This document shows positions 6,042-7,405 of a DNA stretch of 7,405 nt, one piece after another. The DNA is from DASPXK01 sp035637315 (GTDB lineage: Bacteria > Chloroflexota > UBA6077 > JACCZL01). The stretch covers positions 1 through 7,405 of the forward strand of contig DASPXK010000010.1 in assembly GCA_035637315.1 (NCBI GenBank), given 5' to 3'. The first letter of the stretch is position 1. Each line of letters starts with the position of its first letter. The position numbers were made by a program, and so were the translations under genes. A model generated the notes under the pieces. That model had not been told where the DNA came from, ran no database searches, and worked only from the letters and a program-made list of their open reading frames with translations.

Positions 6042-6553
6042 CTCTGCAAGTTGCCTACCTCGTCGTCACGGGCGCCAAGACCGCCACGCGGGCCCCGGAG
6101 CTGATCCGGGGCCTTGGCCAACTGGTCGGCGAGACGATCACGCTGATGACGCCAAACGCCACTCGGATCATCAGCCCGCGCGAGCTGTCGGACGTCGAGG
6201 GCAACCGGCTGGTCGAATCCTATTTCGACGCCGCCATCCTGCCGCGCCCGCCACGGGGTCTGGTCCTGGTCGCGCCCTGCAGCTTCAACTCGCTGAACAA
6301 GCTGGCGGCGGGAACCGCCGACAACCTGGCGCTTTCGTTAGCGTCCGAGGCGATCGGCCGCAAGACACCGGTTGTGGTAGCCGTCTCGGTCAACCAGCCA
6401 TTGCTCGACCACCCGCGGACCGCCCAATCGTGCGCGACCCTGCGCGAGTGGGGCGTCTCGATCATCCCGCCCGAGGACCACGGCGAGGGCCCCGCCCTGG
6501 CGCCAACCGACGTCATCCTGGCCGAAGTCGAGCGCCGGCTGCTGGAGAGCTAA
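6038..6553 (+). CDS. Flavoprotein, HFCD/PPC decarboxylase-like fold
   Basis: A 171-residue protein of the flavoprotein family (phosphopantothenoylcysteine decarboxylase, EpiD, UbiX), expected to bind FMN in a Rossmann-like fold. The GTG at 6038 overlaps the M20 stop as GTGA, so the two are probably translationally coupled; the frame stays open further upstream but that part is shadow of the M20 gene. VAYLVVTGAKTA (5-16) is the first strand and phosphate loop. LVLVAPCSFNSLNKLAAGTA (75-94) with DNL is the equivalent of the PASANT segment. REWGVSIIPPEDHG (about 132-145) matches the usual C-terminal GVxxIPP strand. The active-site His of Cys decarboxylases aligns with Ala66, and the PxMNxxMW motif is SVNQPLLDHP, keeping only Asn119. 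It is therefore probably not a standard CoaC-type decarboxylase; the actual reaction is unknown. Confidence 0.8.
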   Translation: MTLQVAYLVVTGAKTATRAPELIRGLGQLVGETITLMTPNATRIISPRELSDVEGNRLVESYFDAAILPRPPRGLVLVAPCSFNSLNKLAAGTADNLALSLASEAIGRKTPVVVAVSVNQPLLDHPRTAQSCATLREWGVSIIPPEDHGEGPALAPTDVILAEVERRLLES

Positions 6554-6603
6554 GCCGCGGACGGTTCGGGGCATGCCGCCACGCTGAGCCAGCGCCTGTC
6601 GGG

Positions 6604-6659
6604 CAGTACCGCGACCGTCAGGGTGCCGCCCCCCGTCGTCAGTACCGCGACCGTGAGGG
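6604..6659 (+). repeat. Direct repeat pair, 20 bases, 36-base period
   Basis: CAGTACCGCGACCGTCAGGG at 6604-6623 recurs at 6640-6659 with one change (C to G near the 3' end). The second copy continues into AGCGG. The spacer is C-rich (TGCCGCCCCCCGTCGT). The region lies between the flavoprotein stop and the tRNA terminator. Two units are too few and unlike a CRISPR; it looks like a dispersed intergenic repeat. Confidence 0.65.
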
Positions 6660-6682
6660 AGCGGCTCTTTGGATAGACAAAC

Positions 6683-6714
6683 GCCCGACCGGACGTAATC
6701 CAGTCTGGTCGGGC
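6683..6714 (-). terminator. Probable intrinsic terminator of tRNA-Gly
   Basis: GCCCGACCGGAC (6683-6694) pairs with GTCTGGTCGGGC (6703-6714), 12 pairs including one G-U, loop of 8. On the minus strand the hairpin begins 5 bases after the tRNA 3' end and is followed by GTTTGTCTATCC, a modest T-rich tail. No T-tail exists on the plus strand, so it serves the tRNA rather than the flavoprotein. Confidence 0.65.
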
Positions 6715-6718
6715 TGGG

Positions 6719-6789
6719 AGCGGGAGAAGGGAATCGAACCCTCACGTCTAGCTTGGGAAGCTAGCAGGCTGCCACTACATCACTCCCGC
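6719..6789 (-). tRNA. tRNA-Gly (anticodon CCC)
   Basis: The 71-base minus-strand sequence folds as a complete tRNA. Acceptor GCGGGAG pairs with CTCCCGC with discriminator T. The anticodon stem CTAGC/GCTAG encloses loop TTCCCAA, giving anticodon CCC for the glycine codon GGG. The T arm is GAGGG-TTCGATT-CCCTT. The D arm has T8, A14, G18-G19 and A21, with one U-C mismatch in its stem. CCA is not encoded (CCC follows the discriminator), so it must be added after transcription. Confidence 0.95.
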
Positions 6790-6801
6790 GAGCCGGAAAT
6801 C

Positions 6802-6831
6802 AGTATAGGCAGGTCAGTCAGACGCCGTCAA
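6802..6831 (-). promoter_or_regulatory. Sigma-70-type promoter of tRNA-Gly
   Basis: On the minus strand TTGACG (6831-6826) and TATACT (6807-6802) are separated by 18 bases, each one base from consensus. The -10 box ends 12 bases before the mature tRNA, leaving a leader of about 5 bases. The -35 box overlaps the stop codon of the small upstream ORF. Confidence 0.65.
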
Positions 6832-7085
6832 ACAGTCCGCTCTCCACGCTGCTTGCATGGCGGAGTGCGCTTGTCCAGTTCGGCGCGAGTCGAATCCAGG
6901 CTGGCGCGCAGGCGACCCACTCCCCGGCTGAGTAACGCCAATCGCCGTTGGGCCTCCCTCAGCTGAACCTCAAACGAACCAAACCGGGCTTCCATGTAGG
7001 CGGCGATGACACCCGGCCGTCTGAGCCTGCCTAGCTCGGCGGGATGGACCCGTACAGGGGGGCGAACGCCCATCGCGCGGTCCAT
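6828..7085 (-). CDS. Small possible coiled-coil protein, unknown
   Basis: An 85-residue open frame upstream of the tRNA on the same strand. I do not recognise a family. The central part (about 27-71: AAYMEARFGSFEVQLREAQR, then RLALLSRGVGRLRASLDSTR and AELDKR) has a heptad pattern of Leu/Val/Phe with many Arg/Glu/Gln, as expected of an amphipathic or coiled-coil helix. N-terminal residues 8-26 are Pro/Arg-rich and the tail is basic. The ATG at 7085 has only a weak GGCAGGG-like ribosome site; an internal ATG at 7073 is possible. Codon use is less biased than in the larger genes, so it may be a non-coding frame. Confidence 0.45.
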   Translation of the reverse strand: MDRAMGVRPPVRVHPAELGRLRRPGVIAAYMEARFGSFEVQLREAQRRLALLSRGVGRLRASLDSTRAELDKRTPPCKQRGERTV

Positions 7086-7185
7086 AGCCCTGCCAGTGTA
7101 ACTCCGAGCCCACTTCTGGCGGCTGGCACAGGTGACACAGGTTGGTCACGGACTGCTTCTAACGCAGCCGCGGGTTGGCCAACGG

Positions 7186-7405
7186 CTACTTCACCCCCCG
7201 AATCAGGCACTTGAAGTCGCTCCAGGAGTGGACCGTGCCGTCGGGCAAGAACTGGACCACATAGCGCTCGCGGAAGCGGCGCGGCGCGGAACGGAGGAAC
7301 TCTTCGAGCGCGGCACGGCTGGCCGGCGTCATGCCGGACCGACCAGTCCAGTCGTCCCAGATGTGGGTGCGCTGGAACGTCTCGACGTGGTCGACAGTCA
7401 GCCCG
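7186..7405 (-). CDS. Probable class I SAM-dependent methyltransferase, C-terminal part
   Basis: A partial gene entering from the right edge; its last 72 residues are visible, ending at TAG (7188-7186). It starts GLTVDHVETFQRTHIWDDWT and continues RSGMTPASRAALEEFLRSAP, then RERYVVQFLPDGTVHSWSDF and KCLIRGVK. This pattern resembles the C-terminus of UbiE-like methyltransferases: a GL-x-V-x-x-V-E strand, a helix with H-x-x-x-D-W, a long Arg/Leu helix, and a final strand pair with DG and a terminal hydrophobic strand. The SAM-binding motifs are outside the window, so the family assignment rests on this tail alone. Substrate unknown. Confidence 0.6.
   Translation of the reverse strand, partial: GLTVDHVETFQRTHIWDDWTGRSGMTPASRAALEEFLRSAPRRFRERYVVQFLPDGTVHSWSDFKCLIRGVK

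Noticed and set aside
6604..6659. CRISPR array
   Set aside because: Only two units, a 16-base C-rich spacer, and no cas genes.
7166..7187. Hairpin AGCCG/CGGCT with inner GTTGGCCAAC after the methyltransferase stop
   Set aside because: The two possible stems compete and no T-run follows, so a terminator cannot be supported.

Overview
The window is GC-rich, bacterial and protein-dense. It has short gaps, GTG as well as ATG starts, and many short palindromic or tandem repeats at gene borders. The gene content (ECF sigma factor with a carboxymuconolactone decarboxylase-like partner, a benzoylformate-decarboxylase-like ThDP enzyme, M20 peptidase, flavoprotein) and the repeat style suggest a Chloroflexota-type genome, possibly a metagenomic contig. 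This is an impression, because no phylogenetic marker protein is present.

Left part (1-1440): a SigJ/ECF41-like sigma factor reads leftward off the edge. It is divergent from a 207-residue carboxymuconolactone decarboxylase (CMD)-like protein. The 82-base gap between them carries, on the sigma-factor strand, TGTCACA, 16 bases, then CGTC, which is the promoter signature I recall for ECF41 sigma factors. The sigma gene needs two one-base frame corrections. A relic of a second CMD/AhpD-like gene follows the intact one.

Middle part (1441-4517): an intact ThDP-dependent decarboxylase/carboligase-like enzyme; a small predicted membrane protein on the opposite strand; and an NAD-dependent sugar epimerase. 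The last two are divergent and separated by two opposed arrays of seven-base repeats.

Right part (4518-6553): a double hairpin, a C/G-rich hairpin repeat, then an M20 metallopeptidase translationally coupled (GTGA overlap) to a small flavoprotein. The peptidase is split by one in-frame TAG although every expected metal ligand lies on one side or the other of it. The flavoprotein has the HFCD/PPC-decarboxylase fold signature but lacks the catalytic His and the usual Met-Asn motif.

End (6554-7405): a 20-base direct repeat, then on the minus strand a tRNA-Gly(CCC) with a recognisable sigma-70 promoter and a hairpin terminator, a small possible coiled-coil protein, and the C-terminus of a probable SAM-dependent methyltransferase. 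No gene-free stretch exceeds 300 bases. No CRISPR array, transposase or phage gene was seen. The most promising leads are the sigma/CMD divergon and the peptidase-flavoprotein pair; neither is proof of a new system.
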